Shown here piece after piece: positions 34,268 to 46,290 of a stretch of 64,000 nucleotides of DNA; position 1 is the stretch's first letter, and each line of letters begins with the position of its first letter. The position numbers were made by a program, and so were the translations under genes. Source of the stretch: Desarmillaria ectypa. Lineage: Eukaryota; Basidiomycota; Agaricomycetes; Agaricales; Physalacriaceae. Location of the stretch: NCBI GenBank assembly GCA_030407005.1, contig JAUDYN010000005.1, positions 2,170,001-2,234,000 on the forward strand, written 5' to 3'. The notes under the pieces are model-generated. The model saw only the letters and a list, made by a program, of their open reading frames with translations. It was not told the origin of the DNA and searched no databases.

Positions 34268-36953
34268 CTATTCAATACGTCCCCTCAGCCAGCTCAGAAG
34301 CCCTTTAGTCCCTTCACGTTCCCAAACCCTCCTTGCGGGGACACGGAACCTAGGAAGGATCGGTTCAGACAGAAGCCAAACTGGAATGTGTAGACTTACA
34401 AATTGCCATCAACCAAGAAAACATCCAACGGCAACAATCCTAGCTCAGGTGGAAGCTTCCCAATTTCATTATCTCTCAAGTCTAGTTCATCCAATTTCCA
34501 TCCCGGAACGTCTCGATGGCCCTTAAACAGCTCCGCAATACCCTGTAAGCCGTCAAGCGTAGTGATCTTGTTGCCGCGTAACTCAAGACGTTTCAGTCCC
34601 TTCCGCTGCGATGTACATAGAATGAGGGAAGACAATGCGTCTGTTGTCAGACAAGAGCTCGAAATGGCATTATACGAAAGATTGAGCGTTTGTAGACTTG
34701 GGAATAGTCTCGTGAGGAGCGGTAAAAGTGACTCGTTCGTGTGGTTGGGAGTGGTAGTGCTAGGGGACGAAGCGTCCGATAGAGACACAGGAACTTGATC
34801 AGCGAGACTGCATCCTTCCAGGTTCAATTCTTCGAGATGTGGTAAGAAAGGTCCGTCCTTAATGGGTAAGCTAAAGGAACGGTCCATTCGACGATTCACC
34901 AGGATGAGTACTCTCAGGTTCTCAGCGAAGGCTTCTGTCGCAATGGAGGCTAAGGGAAGGGTCGGAGTTGGTATAGCGATTTCGGTTGGCGAAAGCGATG
35001 AAGAGGATGAAGGATGAAATGCGAGGGAAAAAGCCCGTGAATGTGCAGACTTTGGAGGAGGCACGGAAGGAGGCAGGGTGAGAGTCTGGGTGGTTTCTGA
35101 ATAACACTGCGAAGTCGCTAGGGAAAAGGCAGAATGACCCGAAGACGATTTGCTCGAAGGAGTGCCATGTCCTAGGCTCGAGCCTTGATCCCTCTGAGCA
35201 GCGGCAGCCCGAGCCCGACGCTTTCCTCCTTCTGTCAGAAGGCCTTGTTCGGCCTCAATTTCCCATGCCTCCTTTACCACTGCTGCTGCCGGCCTAGACA
35301 CGGGTAGAGGTGCAAACTCTGATACGAGAACAGCTGCAGCTGCTTGCGCTTGAGCGCGACGTTTGCCACCTTCTGTAAGCAAACCTTGCTCTGCCTCTAT
35401 TTCCCAACCCTCTTTCACAGTCTCCACCTTCTCAGATGTTGAGGTTTTCAACCCCGTTTTCTCGCTTGGCTCAGCATTTCTGATGAACCTGGATTTCGCC
35501 CTTCGCTCCGCTTCTAGCTCCCATTGTTCTCGGATGACCTTCTTGCCGACTAGTACGCAAATTGTCCCTTCGCATGGCTCTTCCGCCGTTAAATCGTACG
35601 AGATATCCTGCTCAAGGCCTCTCAGAGCCGCTTTAATGGCATCCCTTGTCACCGCTGTTTCTCCAACATCTAGGAGGTGAAGTCGGGGAAATATTGGTCC
35701 ACTCGAGAAATCAGAAGGAAATGCATCATCGCCAATTTCTGCATGCTCAAGTCTGAGTTCTTTCAAGCCGGATAATGTCCCTAACTTTCGAAGAAGCTGG
35801 CGAGTAGCGGAGTTATTAATGCCAAGTGGGTTTGATGAGATATCAAGCTTGGTCAATGCTGTGGGTATATTGGGAATATCCATGGTATCTGAGGCAAGTT
35901 TGTTGTGGGACACATCAAGGATAATGAGGCGGGGTAACGGTGTTATGGAGCGATTCACTGCAGGCGCGAAAGGATCAGTGCTTATGTATCCGATTCGGGA
36001 ATTTCCGTCAGAGAAGGGAGCATTGAAAGGAAGAGACGTCAACTGATTGTGAGCGAGATTTAACGTCGCCAGTTCCGGGAGCGAGAAGATAGTGGGTGGC
36101 AAGGCTGAGAGAGAGTTGTGGGACAAGTCTAGAGTCGTTAGGGAAGACAAGTCTCCGAATGTATCTGGCAAAGAGAGGAGCTTATTCTTGTGTAACTACA
36201 GTGTGGGTCATTAGAGAATATCTTGCGAGAGACGATTGACGCACATCGACGACCTTCAGAGACCCGAACATAGATATCTCATGCTGTATTTCTTCAATTG
36301 CGTTGTTGCCGGCTTTGAGAACCCTCAAGTCCTGACCTTCGAACCACGCAGGGGAATCATATTTTCCACCACGTCTTGGAACCGAGGACGACTCCGATGC
36401 AAACGGCGGCTCATTTGGGACGGACTTGAGAGATTTGGGTGTAACGCGAAGGTGTATCTCGAATAGAATGGAAGGAATACACGGCAATGAGCGCGTTGCA
36501 AGATTTAGAGAACCTTGCAATAATCGCCTTGAGAGTTCAGGAAGACATAGGAATAAGTACAACTTTGTTACCTGTACTCCTTGCACGTTCTACCGTCTCC
36601 TTGACAGACAGCCGACCTAGCAAATCCTCTTCTGGAGCTACCTTCGACGCTATGGGGTTTGCATCTTCAAGAAAGCCTAGATTACCCGAGCCACCGGCGC
36701 CCTTGGCCTTCTTGGCTTCTGCTCGTTTCAGCGCAATCGCTTCCCTGATGCTCAGCGGCGGCGGCGGCGGTGGCGGCTGCAGTGCATCTTCTTGTGCCTT
36801 GGGTTTGGAAGGCGTCGTCGAGCGCGTTGTGGACTTTGTACGGGCTCTGATTGGCGGTGTGCTATTTTTGACGGGGGTAATGATACGGGATTTCGTAGGA
36901 GTAGAAGGCTGCGGCTTGGGAATACGAGAAGAGGGTATCGGCACGCGAGACAT
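34268..36953 (-). CDS. Leucine-rich repeat protein with internal duplicated helical module
   Basis: Four exons. Exon 1 (start 36953) is basic and Pro-rich with eight consecutive prolines before LSIREAIALKRAEAKKA. After ARST joins GSLNLATRSLPCIP, repeats follow: LRVLKAGNNAIEEI, LKVVD-LHKNKLLSLPDTF, LTTLDLSHNSLSALP, LATLNLAHNQLTSLP, LIILDVSHNKL, then later LQTLNLSYNAI, LKRLELRGNKITTL and LDELDLRDNEIGKLP. The short last exon reads FRVPARRVWEREGTKGLLSWLRGRIE and ends at 34268. Between repeat blocks is a linker with a module repeated twice (WEIEAEQGLLTEGGKRRA, near residues 405 and 450) and a related third copy (WELEAERRAKSRF). LRRs mediate protein binding; the overall plan resembles LRRC40-like proteins. 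Partner unknown. Confidence 0.85.
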
Positions 36954-37173
36954 GGTCAAGAGCAAGTAGCAATTCTGAAAATTATATTTGCAAGGCATTG
37001 CCAAATAACATAACAGCCCGCTTTGCCGGCATCATCTCCAAGTCGGTGCTACATACAGCCGGAATGGAATAACCATGCAGACTCTGAAAAAAATTACAGT
37101 AAAATAAGAAACGAATACGAAGAAGAGAAGTAATGTCCTTAATCAGAGTGTTTAATGTCGTATACTGCGCATC

Positions 37174-38511
37174 TCAACATGTCCATGAAGCCTGGAATCA
37201 TGGTATTAGTGGTCTTGCAAGACGACAATCGCTGCACGGCTTACATCGGGCGTTCCGGGAGAACCCACGCTCTGGTACGGCGCCTCACCTAGGCATTCCG
37301 CAAGCGTTACGAGTCTATACCCAGCAGCCTGGAGTCGGTCAATGGCGTAGGGAAGAACTTGATGGCTAATGTGGCGTGAACTCGATGTCAATATATCATG
37401 CTACAAGTATTACTTACACAGTGGTTTCTGGAAGTAACAGTAAAATCAGGAGGGCACGGATGATAAGAGATAATATGATGTACCGATGGTCTCATGGCCC
37501 AGCGGCAGCAAGGTACTAGGGTGCTGGCTGATAGCTTGATCGTATCGGGCCTTGCTTTCGGCGACGGAAGCACCTACAGAGTCACCCGAGCTGAAATGAA
37601 TGGTTCTTAGCACAAACAAACATTTCGACAGGATACATGGACTCACTCGAAGTCCCAGATGACCACTTTCTGGCCTCGGATATAGGAAGCACTCCTGACT
37701 AGATCATTATAGTTGCCGTACGCTTTGAAAATCAAAAGATCGCATGACTAAACAGTACTCCGAAATAAAGATAAATCAACACACGTGGACGCATGAATGC
37801 CGGAACGACGCCAACTATCCTTTGTAACGCCTCTGCAAAAAGGAGATAAGCAAAATAATTTCAAAGAATAATGAAAACCTCACGTTCTACACGCCACATT
37901 TCATCATGAACTACAAGAAAATGTAAGTGAGAAACGCGTCAGCTGTACAAAGAAAGCGCTTACTTTGGTCCCAACTCAACGTCGTCAGATCACTGTGACG
38001 CCAGGTGTGAGAGGCAACCTGGTGCCCGTGATTATACGCGTATTTGACTCGCTGTTGTTCGTCCGCGTCGTAGATGCATGCATCTATAGATCACGTAGGT
38101 TAACTTGGGAAAATCTCTGATCGTTGACTAACAATTGTTCCCGTCTACATGTAAATCATTAACATGAGTACGAAAAAGGCTGATCATTGCGTACTGAAGA
38201 AGAAGGTCCCTTTGGCATTCTTGGCTTCGAGTGCCTTGCAGACATCGTATCTGGAGTAGAATTAATTTCCTGTCTTTGTTATTCTTCACGGGCAGTTCTT
38301 ACAGGTAAACCCAAGGGCCATCATCCTGCCCAAACAGTTAGCCGCCAGAAAAGAGTAGTACTGGGGACACAAAACGCACAAAAGTCAAAGCTACGGTGTT
38401 GGGCACCGTGCAGCCATAAACAACCTGAGCCTCTTGTCGTTTAGACTGAGGTCCAGGGGCGGCAGCCGCAAGTACGAAAAGGAATGCAGAGAAGATTATA
38501 GAAGCCAACAT
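37174..38511 (-). CDS. Chitin deacetylase (carbohydrate esterase family 4), copy A
   Basis: Multi-exon secreted enzyme. The signal peptide is LASIIFSAFLFVLAAAAP. NodB-type motifs follow in order: TFDDGPW (metal-binding Asp, split by an intron after VALTF), SHTWRHSDL (His-x-x-x-His metal ligands), AFMRP with YGNYND (substrate loop) after an intron, VVIWDFD, and near the end LGHETI and YRLVTLAECLG. The last exon ends ASWTC with the stop at 37174-37176. The enzyme removes acetyl groups from chitin to make chitosan in the cell wall. A paralog lies 1.1 kb upstream in the same orientation. No GPI signal is visible after the terminal Cys, so the protein is probably secreted or loosely wall-bound. 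Confidence 0.88.
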
Positions 38512-39628
38512 GTTAGAAGAGGAGGTCCTGGCAGAGTAGAAAAGACCAGACCTAGCGCATTTTATATATGCATTTTTCAGGCAACATCTTGTGCCGCTCA
38601 GGCATATGGCTTTGATATCCTGCGTGAATGTCGCATTCTCTTGACTCGGAAAATAGGGGAGCCTACTATCAACTTAAAGGCACTACTTAAATTGAATCCG
38701 TTCCGTTCCCTAAAGACTTGGATTGGTAGAATGAAACATCGATAGAATCCCTCAAATTACCTACCTTCTGCAGGTTTCGCTATAGGTAGCAAGATGGGAG
38801 CCCAAGGGCATGAATGACCGTTCTGGCGGTTCCACCGGATGTCTGAAACACATTTCCAGCACGATGCAGGGAAGTATTGGCCGTTATGTGCTAGTCTCCC
38901 TAGGCAGACCCTTAATGTCTTGACAGGCAATCGGTCGAGATTTGTAATAAGAGCTATGTGCCGGTGAATGCTAATGAACCTCGAGTCAGCTGTGGCTTTT
39001 GGGCGTCCTGAAATATCGCGCCTGGCATGTTCTCGAGGGTCGGTAATAGCCTTCACCCGGTCCTTGGCGAGCAGTTTGCCTACTTTTTCCGCATTCCAAG
39101 TTGTTCATAGCAATACGTGGAACGTACTGATGGTCTTGATTCACCTCCCGGACGGATTCAGCTGGAACAAATCAAGGAGCAGCTGCTCCGAGCAAAGTCG
39201 TAATAGGAAACACGTGAGCTGCCAAGAGAGGGGTTACGTCACGGATCAAGCCGAATTCCAGCGTGAAGAGATGATATAAAGTAATTGACGATCTTAGTCC
39301 GGACCTTGGCCCAGGTTAACCTCCCGGACAAAGCTGGAGCGAACCAAGGAGAATTTTGTGCAAGGATTCGGAATATCACCAAAGGCGCACGCGAGCAGCA
39401 AGAGAGAGGGGTACGTCACGGATCAACGTTAACAAATGTACTTGATACTGGTTAATTTCCGGGATGGACAATAATATGACCACAGCAATGGACAAAAGTG
39501 TAAAACGAATAAAGTCACTGTAACCGAAATGCCGCAGCGAACGGTGCCGACAGCATAAGAAAGAGTCCAGAAACAGAATAGTCAGAATTATGACATGGTC
39601 CGTGTTCCAATGTAAATAACGAAGCTGT
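38512..39628. other. Spacer between the two deacetylases
   Basis: No gene. It includes the promoter of copy A, with a TATATA-like element near 38560 (TTTATATATGCA), and a degenerate direct repeat (see the repeat entry). Frames of about 100 codons at 38757-39279 overlap on both strands and have no motif. Confidence 0.5.
39139..39426 (+). repeat. Two-copy degenerate direct repeat
   Basis: The block from about 39139 (ACCTCCCGGAC, then AGCTGGA, CAAGGAG) to about 39250 (GAGAGGGGTTACGTCACGGATCAA) recurs from about 39318 (ACCTCCCGGACAAAGCTGGA, CCAAGGAG) to about 39426 (GAGAGGGGTACGTCACGGATCAA). The period is about 178 bases. Both copies include ACGTCA, a CRE-like core. It lies upstream of deacetylase copy A and downstream of copy B. 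Confidence 0.7.
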
Positions 39629-40979
39629 TTAACAGCCCCAGGATCCCTGGATGGGAAATATCAGCGGTTGTTTCAGGGAGGTATGTGTGGAAGGGTGAAT
39701 GAATAAGAACTTACATCATTCACTCCTGCTTTGCCGACACTCTGGTACGGCGATTCGCCGAGGCACTCAGCGAGTGTTACAAGAGAGTATCCGGCTGCTT
39801 GCAGTTTTCCGATGGCATATGGAAGCACGTCATCACTATTTTTCGAACATCGATTAATACTCCGTATCTTTCATGTTGGAATGAAATGAACTTACGCAGT
39901 TGTTTCTGTGGATTGCGTGATGTTCTCATCAGATCCCCATCGTAGAGAAAGGTAGGCATGGGACTTACCATACGTCTCATGATTCAAAGCCAGAAGCGTG
40001 CTGGGGTGCTGACTGATAATGCTGCTATAAGCATTTTCACTGTCCTGGACGGAAGCGCCGACAGAGTCCCCAGAACTAGGGAAGATAGTCAGCCAAAAAG
40101 TACGTGACCACAAGATATACGTACTCGAAATCCCAGAGGACGACCTTTTGCCCTCTTATGTAGGAGGCCTGCAAAACCAGATCGTTGTAACTACCGTACG
40201 CTGCAGAAACCGTCAGTACCCCGTTTTGATGAATGAAAAAAAAAATACGAACGGGGCCTCATGAACGCGGGAACAACGCCGACGATTCTCTGTAGAGCTT
40301 CTGCACACGCGAGGATAAGATCAACTTCTTGAACACCGAAGCAAAAATAGGCTGACGTTCGACGCGCCACATCTCATCATGGACTTGATATCAACTTCAA
40401 TTAGACCACAGGTGCAAGAATAAATCAAGCGACGAACTTTGATCCCAGGTCAGCGTAGTTAGGTCACTGTGACTCCAAGTGTGTGAGGCAACTTGGTGGC
40501 CAGCGTTATACACGTATTGAACTCGGTTTATCTCAGCTTGGTCGTAGATACACTCGTCTATAAGACGTGTCAGCTGCGAGCGCTGGGGATGAAAGAAATA
40601 CCCACAATTATTTCCGTCTACAAATGAGGCCATGAACGGCATGAAAGTGGTCAACGAAAGAGATACACACTATAAAAGAATGTGCCCTTGACGCCCTTCG
40701 AGGTGAGGGTGTCACTAACGTTCTTTCTACAAAGGAGTGTTTGAGCATCGTTACGAGACCGCGAATAGATTTTTCATACGCGTATATCCAAGGACCATCG
40801 TCCTGAAGAAAAGAAGTTAAAGAGTGAGGCGCGACACAGATAATAAGACTTACAAAAGTAAGCGCGACTGTGTTCGGCTGGGTGCAGCTAGTGATCACCT
40901 GTGCAAGCTGGCGCTTAGACCGAGCAGCAGCAGTCGCGAACGCTGCCAAGCTAAGAGTGATGAAGGCAGAGGCCAGCAT
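39629..40979 (-). CDS. Chitin deacetylase (carbohydrate esterase family 4), copy B
   Basis: Paralog of copy A with the same plan. The signal peptide is MLASAFITLSLAAFATAA, followed by a possible KEX2-like site (SKRQ) also present in copy A (SKRQ). Motifs: VALTF-DDGPW across an intron, LTSKGVKGTFF, SHTWSHSDLTTLTWDQ, a disrupted-by-intron RPPYG region, then SGDSVGASVQDSE and SLVTLAECLGESPYQSVG. The last exon reads GSWGC and ends at 39629-39631. Conservation of exon borders with copy A shows that the two arose by tandem duplication. Product acts on chitin outside the cell. The Trp-His-Ser context differs slightly from copy A (HTWSHS versus HTWRHS), but the metal ligands are kept. Confidence 0.88.
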
Positions 40980-41866
40980 GGTGATGACAAGGAAGGGCGA
41001 TGGCAGGCGAGGTGGGGCAAAAAGCAAGGAAGTGAGGGTAAAAGAGCGACTTTATGAATCGTACAGCGAGTGTCGGGCGGGAAAAATGACGGAAGGAGGT
41101 CAAGATAAGCGGGTTTGTTTTATCCATTTGACGATAATATTTCGATGACGTACCAGCTGACAATCAATGAAAATAGACCGCTTCCTGGCTAGCCCCGCAA
41201 GGAGCAAAAGATCTTCAGACCCGAATCGCCCATTGATCTTGCGAGTTGTCCATCAAGATGCACGACTCGGATTCATCAAGCTTCCATCAAGTCTTCATAC
41301 AAGTGGTCGAAAGTCACGTTGATTCCTCATTCCTGGCGGACACACAGAGCTGTACTTCAAAGGGGCTTGCCAAAATATTGGACCATCAAGGGCTAGAGTG
41401 AAACACAAAGAGTGATTTAAATGCGGGATGCGAAAGCCGACAGGCTCATTGAAAGCGCAAGGTCACCAGGTTCATGGGCAAGGGCAAAAGGGGGGCACAG
41501 ATCAACACTTTTCAGTCCTAGAGTGGCCAGAAACTGATGTCACCAGATCAGCCGGGAGTCGTACATGTACTATACTCAGTGAACGGTGGCGTGATACAAA
41601 GTACAGAAATATGCAGTTCTAGAACTTGCCACGACCGTGGGTGCCCCATTTTCGTTCCGAGCTTGCCGAGGCTTCCTGCTGAGTGCTTACCTGAAACGCT
41701 CACAGGGGACCCAAGTAGTAGTAGTGGTAGTTGTAGTCTACGATAGAGGGTACGTATTAGTCACATGTCACGATACAGAATCTAAGAATAGTAGGTACTA
41801 CAGTTGATGTTCGTTTTTATATTTACTTCCATTTCAACCGAGAAAATACGCCTCTTAGTACGACCA
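40980..41866. other. Intergenic, promoter of deacetylase B
   Basis: No supportable gene. Small frames of 64 to 92 codons lack motifs. A GTAGTAGTAGTGGTAG run lies near 41712-41730. Confidence 0.4.
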
Positions 41867-44800
41867 CTACCTTGGACCTCGTACGTCTGCGTTCCCGTGC
41901 GGATTATGCATCTCACTAACATTAGTAAGATAAGTACCCCAATCATCCAATCTAAGAAATGGAAGAAAAAGCATCAGAAACAGAAGAAACAAGAAATGAA
42001 TAACTGAACATACTCGAACCCGCTAGGCGCATTGGACCACATCGTAATGGTATCATTATCCAACAACTCGTGCGGTCGACTATCCATAATCTGCGGCGGT
42101 GGCTGTCGTATATGCGTGCTATCTGCAATAGGCATCATTTCATTCATGTCACTGTTCCTTCCGTACTCGTAATGCGTGGATGTGTACCCGGGAGGCGGCA
42201 CCTGCTCATAGAAAGGCTGACTCATGAATGAGAAATCGCTCTGCACACCGCTACCATCTGATGATACTTGTCCATGTGACGATGATCCTGCATACCACCC
42301 ATGGGAATCGGGCGCCTGCACTTGGTTCGAAAAACTGACTTGGCCATGGAGAGGAATTCGCCCAAGCTCGTCACTGTAAATTGGTAAGGCAAAGAGTTGT
42401 TGCGACGAAGATGTTGCTGGAGCCGGCAGGGGCGAAGATATTGCGGCGGAGGACTCTGAAGAAAGGGACTTCGAGGATTTTCGAGACGCAGAAATCCGTC
42501 GACCTCCAACAATAGCACGAGTCGCTGGGACATCTGTAACGCCGCTTGACGGGCTCCCACCTGCTGGGGTGACAGAACGCGGGCTATCAGAGTCACGTTC
42601 CCGTTTGTTCGACGGAGTAGGGCTTGCTTTGGGTAATGGTAAATCACCGACCGAAGCCAACTCGTACAGGATATCCCTTCAGCAAACGAATGAGTGCTGC
42701 GGATACTCACGAGACTATCCAGCTCACCATAAGCGGCCTGCGAAATGCCATCTGTTGCCGCGGCAGCTTCATCATTACTGGAAGCTCGAATGAAGGAACG
42801 ACACGTACGATGATTCCATACTCCGAAGGACTCTCATACACTTGTGTACATCACCCATCTCCCTGTTAGGGTCAATAGAAAGCCCGGATCGTTTCCCGCC
42901 CCATATGTTAAAGAGGAGAACAATGCCGGCCGTGAAGACTGGAATCTATACAAGGATCGAACATCAGAACAAATGAGCTAGAACCAGAGACCAGAGTTCT
43001 GCTCACGCCGACGCCAGGGATCTTGCCGCCTTTGCGACTTTGAATGTCAACAACGTGTGAGCACGAACGTGCAGCATTCGTGCAAATGGCAAGGGAAGGG
43101 AACAACAGAGGTGAAGGATTGCGAGGGGTAGGGATAAAAGGTCGATGTATGAGTATTTGCAAGTGATAGTAGGCGATGTACAAGTAAGCAGATTGGTTAA
43201 AGAACACATGATTGTCACGATTGGGATCCCATCGCACTATTCGTGAGTTCAGAAGATGAATCTTGACAAAGTAAATGCAACTCGTACGATGGTCTGGTAT
43301 CGAGTCAACCCATTTGTTAAGCGCAGAATCTAGCTCTGCGACAATGTGTTGTTCCCACTGCTGGCCAACAAAGCCGAGTAGAATTTTGGATTTATTGATC
43401 GAATACTGCGCCGAGCGATTAGCTTGATGAATCATGAACAGGGCTCACAAAGTTAACTCACGATTGTGCGTAGGCAAAAGGAGAGTAGCTGGTTGAGCTT
43501 CAAGAACGAATTAAAGAACGCGACAAATGAAGGCTTTCTGGGAGGCTGTTTGAAGGCTTGCTCGGGATCTGGGTGCTCCCAGTACTCATCATCGCACTCG
43601 GCAGGAAAATCAATGTCGATACTAGATAAAACAATTAGACTAGATCAAAATGATACCCCACAAACGCACTCTTCATCTTGTATTGCACATGGACGACCGA
43701 GAGCTGAACTGCTTATTCGGTCCATACATACGAGACCCCTTTACGTCGATGTCAGGAACGGTCAGAGTCGTGTCAAAGAAGTGTATTCACCAGAAGGCTC
43801 GTTTCCACAATTCATCTTCCACGGAGTTAGGACTGAAGTTCCGTCTCCGTCGGTGTGCTCCAACGTCTTGCGCTAGCCGGATACCGATACCTACCATTGT
43901 CCAGGACGCCTGGGGTGCCGATGAGCCTTGCAAGAACTCCGTAAACAGCTGCGCGGTAGGGTGAGCACTTTACGGCATTGTATTACTCGTTTGTAAATAC
44001 TCACACAGTAAAATTGCAAATCATATAGGGAGGGCGGAGATAGGAGTGACTTGCGCACAAGCTGCACTTGGTCGAACCATTTCCATCCACTTGAATGCCT
44101 TGATTCCTCTCCATCGAGCAGGACGCGCATGTCATTCGAATACCGCGAAGCCACTGCACATACAAGCAGTAAGACGGCACCAAACATCTCATCCTTCCTG
44201 TGTAGATTCTCCCTAATTGAACGTTCAAAGGTAGGCCGATGAAGCAGGGGCAGGAATATGTTGACATTCACGAAATATAATTCGACCAAAGACGAGAGCA
44301 AGTCATCCTCTGGGAACGAATACGATGGAAACCTTCCATCGAGAATATTGCCGGCGCTTTCCCAAGGACGAGTTGTCCAGAATTCCGACCTCCTTGAACC
44401 GAGAGGGTCCCTCTGTATATGGCCAGTATAGCCATGTTTCAAATCCATTGCAGTCTTGATCAACTGAGCACCGCTAGACTTGCCAAAGAATCGGTAGCCA
44501 CCTGAATCTGCTTCAAGTTTTTGCTGCAAATTATCCGCTAGCGTTAGATGGTCGAAATCGTCCTCAAGCAACTTGTCTTCGATTTCGTTATACGCTCGGA
44601 TAGCGGAAGTCGCAATATCACGAGGATGGCAGGCACCTCCTTTGGGCCGCATAAGCTCTGGAATGTTACCAGAGTCGAGCGAAGTCGGTAACTTTTCGAT
44701 GGACCAGGTTTCACGGTCAAACCCACCTCCAAGTTCTTTTGTAAAATCCGCCTCTGGCATGAGCTAGAGAACAGTGAGTAAATGACATGGATACGATTCT

Positions 44801-45287
44801 CACAGCACGCACCCTACGTAGTAACTTATCCATCTTCTCTAGTCGGTTCTCCAAGCTCTCGACATATCTGGCTAATGTTAGTCCGCTGAAATGATGACGA
44901 GATGACGACGGACCCTTTTGGGGGACCTCGTTTCTGCAGCCGTCGTCAGTCAACATGAATAACAATGGCAAGTTGCGTGAGAAGAACCCGCCTTGGCGGC
45001 CTCCACATAGGTGCAATCAAAATTGTACGCAATACAGTTGGAGCATCTGTTTTCAGGCATTTGTACGCCATCACCTAGGATAAAGTTAGCTGATAATCGA
45101 TCCCCGTTCAATGAATCCCCTTACATCGAACTGTAAGAAGACGCAGTCAGCAGGAAGCCGGCGGCTCTATCAAAGCTGATAACGCACTCTTTTTCCGTCT
45201 GCAGATGTCACAGGCCCGCTGGACGCGCCGTTTCTTGGAACTGGGATTCTGGTCGTGGTCGTTGTATTCGTCTTCGTTGGACGACAT
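41867..45287 (-). CDS. Zn2Cys6 transcription factor with fungal_trans domain
   Basis: Multi-exon gene. After a short acidic start (MSSNEDEYNDHDQNP) comes a basic patch SKKRRVQRACDICRRKKS, which splices to a second half with CSNCIAYNFDC: the six Cys of a GAL4-type binuclear zinc cluster, split by introns. A coiled-coil linker follows (YVESLENRLEKMDKLLRR). The middle homology region includes LVELYFVNVNIFLPLLHRPTF, FGAVLLLVCAVASRYS and, further on, AYLYIAYYHLQILIHRPFI and FTAGIVLLFNIWGGKRSG. The C-terminus is Ser/Pro/Gln-rich and ends SGFELDDWGTYLTNVSEM. The layout resembles the XlnR-like group that controls polysaccharide-degrading enzymes, but the target genes cannot be read from sequence. It neighbours two chitin-active genes, possibly by chance. 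Confidence 0.88.
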
Positions 45288-46290
45288 GGTAGTATGGATA
45301 CAAATCGAATTGACGAGAAGATCTAGAATAGAAAATGATTTGAGCTCCCTAACTCGGTGCCGTGGAACCACATCATCAAGCCGGAATATGCTTACCTTGG
45401 ACAGCTAGTGATACTATAAGGTTCGGACTCGGACTGACGATCAGCAGCTCTGACTCCACAGCCCCTGCACTCTGCCGGTTCTGCGGACTATTACGCGTCT
45501 TTCATTTCTTCGTTTCCGGCAATAGAAGGGTGTAGAATTGTCAAGAAAAGATAGAATTGCTTCGAGAGATCGGACAACATACCCCGTCGCCGTGTCCTAG
45601 GCGACAAGATGCTGCTTTCTCGCAGTTCAACCACAGCAAATCCACTCATTTATTATTCCGACATTCAAGCGTCAGCTAGCACTAAGCATAATGGTGCGAC
45701 GGCTGAACAGCCTACAATACTCATTCCGGCCAGTACGGAAAGCATCATTACGAACTCGATAATCTCTGTAAAACAGAACCTCAGAAGCACCTACCAAGGA
45801 GCCAATGATAGTTAAAGACAAGTGGTTTTCATCGTTTCCAACACTCGCACGACCTACGGAAACCACAAATCTGCGTTGAAATCGCACCATATTAGAGGGA
45901 ACTAAGGGCTAGTAGTTTATCTTGAATATACCTATTAGGACTAGCATATGGAATAAGCGAAGTTAACTGTTGTTCCATTATTATGTACTACGCCGATTGA
46001 ATAATTGTACAGTAAATCATGTTATCGAAAGCATTTCAACACTATTATACAGACACAATGGAAAAGGTACAAGCAGTAGGACGAGAAAAGTAGAATACTA
46101 GTGGTCGCCAATATAGCCGACGAAAGCTGGGATTATCATTAATGAAGAAAGTGTCCATCCTGAGAGAAAATAGACACAAATGACAGGGAAAAGAGGGATA
46201 TAAAAAGTATAAACCCAGGAGAGACACTTTCGGCAAGGACGTAATCAACAATGAACAAGACGACATATCCATCGTAGCGGGCTAAGAGTA
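45288..46290. other. Intergenic, nothing recognised
   Basis: Promoter of the transcription factor gene on one side and 3' flank of the DUF1752 gene on the other. Only frames of 60 to 75 codons without motifs. Confidence 0.45.

Noticed and set aside
37174..45287. Zn2Cys6 factor plus two chitin deacetylases as a regulated gene cluster
   Set aside because: Adjacency alone; no shared motif upstream of all three was found, and such factors are scattered across fungal genomes.
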